Source: an uncultured Flavobacteriales bacterium
Lineage (GTDB): Bacteria; Bacteroidota; Bacteroidia; Flavobacteriales_D; Sanyastnellaceae
DNA: 44,814 nt
Reading direction: 5' to 3'
Assembly: GCA_905479395.1 (NCBI GenBank)
Contig: CAJQMI010000003.1
Location: 1 to 44,814 of the forward strand
The notes below the pieces were generated by a model, which was not told where the DNA came from, did not search any database, and saw only the letters and a list, made by a program, of their open reading frames with translations. Positions 42,839-44,814 of this stretch are shown in pieces (within the stretch, counting starts at the first letter, position 1; every line of letters starts with the position of its first letter). The position numbers were made by a program, and so were the translations under genes.

Positions 42839-44814
42839 ATGCAAACCAAATCAATCTTTTCAATCACCATCGGCCTATGCCTTTCTTGGTTGACACTTTC
42901 GATGCAAGCCCAAACTCCTTGGAACTGGGTGTTGCAACCAGGACCAGAGGTAAGCATTGAAGGCGATGTCATGCCCCACCCATTTACTGGTGGCATGCGA
43001 GCACCTCAATGGTCTCCCATCGATATGGATGGCGACGGTGACGAAGACCTATTCATGTTCGATCGCGACGGAAGTCGCATTTTGGTATTTGAACGCACCA
43101 GTTCAAATTGGATTGAGCGCCCTGATTGGTCTGAAGGTTGGCCTGAAATGCGGCATTGGGTGCTGCTTCGTGATTTCAATTGCGATGGCTTGCCCGATTT
43201 GTTTACGGGCTTTCAAAACAACATATACGTTTGGGAAAACACGGGACTGAATGACAATGGAGCGCCTTCATTTGAACCATACGCAACACCTTTGATGGCC
43301 TCGTGGGATTTCGGAACTGGCGCGCAAGATTTGCCCGTAATCTGCCCATTTGACGACAAACCTGCCATTTGGGACATTGACAACGATGGTGACTTGGACT
43401 TTGTGGCATTCACAGAAACAAGCACGCGACTCTACCGATTTACCGGACAAGCTGCATGTGGATTGGACTTGGTTTGCACCAACCGATGTTATGCGATGGT
43501 ATCAGAAGGAAGTGAAGACAACACGCTGTTCATCGGAGATGATCATGAATGTAATTTCAATGTTGCAGATCCTGAAGGACGGCCAACCAATGAAGAAGAG
43601 GCATCACTGAGAATGCACGCCGGTGGCGCAATCACCGCACTTCAACTCGATGGTGAACAGGGACATGATCTGTTGATTTCAGATGTGTCATACCCGAACA
43701 TCAGCGGTCTTTTTCTGGAAAGTGCCGTCGATGGACAGGATAGCACAGCTTGGGTTGACTATGCCTTTCCTGCCCTCATCAGTCACGAAGGACCTGCCGA
43801 CTCTGTTGATCTTGAACGATTTCCTGCCGCCTATCCCATTGATGTGGACACGGATGGAGATATTGACCTCATCTTCTCGCCCAACATAGGATTCGAAATT
43901 GATGATGATCGCTGCGTGCAACTGTGGACCAATAACGGCACTGCAGCTTCACCTATCTGGTCTCTTGAAGACGACAACTTCATCCAAAACGGCACGATTG
44001 ATGTTGGGCGTGGCGCCATTCCAAAGCTCGTTGATTTGGATGGCGATGGTGACCTGGATTTGGTCGTGGGAAACAAAGAGCGTTATGAAGGAGTCGCCAA
44101 TACACCAAGCGCAATTGCATTGTTCGAGAATATAGGAACCAACATTGCTCCTAGCTTTAAATGGAAGACATGGAACGCCATTGACCTCACAGCAAACAAC
44201 ATTGAAAGTGCATTCCCTGCGCTTGGAGACTTGGACGACGATGGTGATTTAGACCTGGTTTTGGGAGATGAATTGGGCTACCTGCATCAATTTGAGAACA
44301 TTGCAGGTCCCGGTGCATGGCCTATTTGGGAACTTGAAGAATTGTCCATCTCTGATATCAATGGCGAGACCATTGATGTAGGACAATTTGCCGCTCCGCA
44401 GTTCATGGACATTGATGGTGACGGCGAACTGGATTTGATCATTGGGGAAAAGAATGGAAGCTTACAGCTCTACTTGCATTGCATCGCAGAAGGTGAAGCA
44501 AGCTGGTGCCTGGCCACTTCAGAAGAAAACGGCTCCAACTGGGCAGGTATCCAAGCAAATCAGCAAAGTGCAATCAATGGATATTCCACCCCATGCCTTT
44601 ACCAAGATGGCGCCGGCATGCACGTAATGATTGGCAACGAATTAGGGGCCATTCAGTATTACGGTGTTCTCAATCCAGCCGCTATTCTCGACCCATTGGT
44701 CGAGATCACAACTTCGGTAGGGAATTTCATCCATGGAACACGCTCAGCAGCCTCATTTGCGGATGTCAATGGGGATGAGATTCCTGAAATGCTCATTGGA
44801 ATTCACAACGGCGG
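42839..44814 (+). CDS. Secreted VCBS/FG-GAP repeat protein (3' end missing)
   Basis: The frame starts at ATG 42839 with a signal peptide (MQTKSIFSITIGLCLSW, cleavage near MQAQ) and stays open to the right edge, so 658 residues are visible and the C-terminus is lost. At least eight FG-GAP/VCBS-like calcium repeats occur: DMDGDGDEDLFMF, DFNCDGLPDLFTG, DIDNDGDLDFVAF, DVDTDGDIDLIFS, DLDGDGDLDLVVG, DLDDDGDLDLVLG, DIDGDGELDLIIG and DVNGDEIPEMLIG. These form a beta-propeller-like surface domain. A T9SS sorting domain is expected beyond the edge. No enzyme domain is seen; adhesion or polymer binding is inferred. Confidence 0.88.
   Translation, partial: MQTKSIFSITIGLCLSWLTLSMQAQTPWNWVLQPGPEVSIEGDVMPHPFTGGMRAPQWSPIDMDGDGDEDLFMFDRDGSRILVFERTSSNWIERPDWSEGWPEMRHWVLLRDFNCDGLPDLFTGFQNNIYVWENTGLNDNGAPSFEPYATPLMASWDFGTGAQDLPVICPFDDKPAIWDIDNDGDLDFVAFTETSTRLYRFTGQAACGLDLVCTNRCYAMVSEGSEDNTLFIGDDHECNFNVADPEGRPTNEEEASLRMHAGGAITALQLDGEQGHDLLISDVSYPNISGLFLESAVDGQDSTAWVDYAFPALISHEGPADSVDLERFPAAYPIDVDTDGDIDLIFSPNIGFEIDDDRCVQLWTNNGTAASPIWSLEDDNFIQNGTIDVGRGAIPKLVDLDGDGDLDLVVGNKERYEGVANTPSAIALFENIGTNIAPSFKWKTWNAIDLTANNIESAFPALGDLDDDGDLDLVLGDELGYLHQFENIAGPGAWPIWELEELSISDINGETIDVGQFAAPQFMDIDGDGELDLIIGEKNGSLQLYLHCIAEGEASWCLATSEENGSNWAGIQANQQSAINGYSTPCLYQDGAGMHVMIGNELGAIQYYGVLNPAAILDPLVEITTSVGNFIHGTRSAASFADVNGDEIPEMLIGIHNG

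Noticed and set aside
1-44814. Search for CRISPR arrays, insertion sequences, phage genes, toxin-antitoxin pairs or a defence island
   Set aside because: No regular spaced repeats, transposase motifs, terminal inverted repeats, integrase or known defence domains were seen; the SF1B helicase stands alone and is not part of a visible defence operon.

Overview
The window reads as a piece of a chromosome from a member of the Bacteroidota, most likely a marine or aquatic Flavobacteriales-type bacterium. The support is: type IX secretion (T9SS) C-terminal sorting domains of both the A and B kinds, BshA of bacillithiol synthesis, the families DUF4494, DUF983 and DUF551 in their Bacteroidota forms, a DAHP synthase-chorismate mutase fusion, and promoter boxes of the Bacteroidota type TAnnTTTG with no visible Shine-Dalgarno sequences. 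The family within the order cannot be fixed from sequence alone. I see no insertion sequence, prophage, CRISPR array or defence island. This is a compact core-plus-surface-protein region.

Layout. 1-4621: a GH3/beta-lactamase fusion cut by the left edge, bshA and a small membrane protein. 4705-9062: a lipoprotein and a 1214-residue T9SS cargo with a lipase-like GxSxG site and a beta-helix. 9046-11777 (minus): aroQ, a SLC13/DASS transporter and a secreted endonuclease/exonuclease/phosphatase-fold protein. 11817-13813: a 23S rRNA uracil methyltransferase and a PyrR-like phosphoribosyltransferase. 13822-19015 (minus): aroK, an FAH-family hydrolase, an OmpA-domain protein, an exopolysaccharide priming sugar transferase with a lipoprotein partner, and a DksA/TraR-like protein. 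19089-21674: transaldolase, a YciO-type protein, pcm (minus) and DUF4494. 21662-26445 (minus): a superfamily 1 helicase, a CUB/PKD/P-domain T9SS type B protein and a small secreted protein. 26580-28347: three tRNA genes (Lys, Leu, Leu), the DAHP synthase-chorismate mutase gene, and a spacer with two terminators and possibly a small RNA. 28396-31995 (minus): DUF983, an ABC exporter and purB. 32116-35440: an HMA-MauE fusion, a metallo-beta-lactamase-fold enzyme, pyrD (minus) and an unknown protein. 35441-39950: smpB (minus), adenosine deaminase, an arylsulfotransferase-like T9SS cargo, an enoyl-CoA hydratase and DUF551. 39958-42756 (minus): rsmE, pckA and a DUF423 protein. 42839 to the right edge: a large VCBS/FG-GAP repeat protein, cut by the edge.

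How the genes fit together. Three shikimate/aromatic steps (DAHP synthase plus chorismate mutase, dehydroquinase, shikimate kinase) are scattered, not clustered. Nucleotide metabolism is represented by purB, pyrD, add and a PyrR-like protein. Central carbon metabolism has pckA, transaldolase and a dicarboxylate-type transporter. Four large exported proteins, three of them with visible T9SS tails, point to a surface-active, polymer-using life style.

The most notable signal is in the gene starts. At least five genes have an exact TAnnTTTG box ending exactly 4 bases before the start codon, two of them GTG starts, and five more have a one-mismatch box at the same spacing. Since the transcription start lies a few bases after this box, these mRNAs should be leaderless or nearly so. 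Convergent gene pairs are also packed stop-to-stop: seven of eight overlap or lie within 8 bp. I did not find a convincing new multi-gene system; the candidates for novelty are this start architecture, a possible small RNA at 28210-28347, and several unusual domain combinations.
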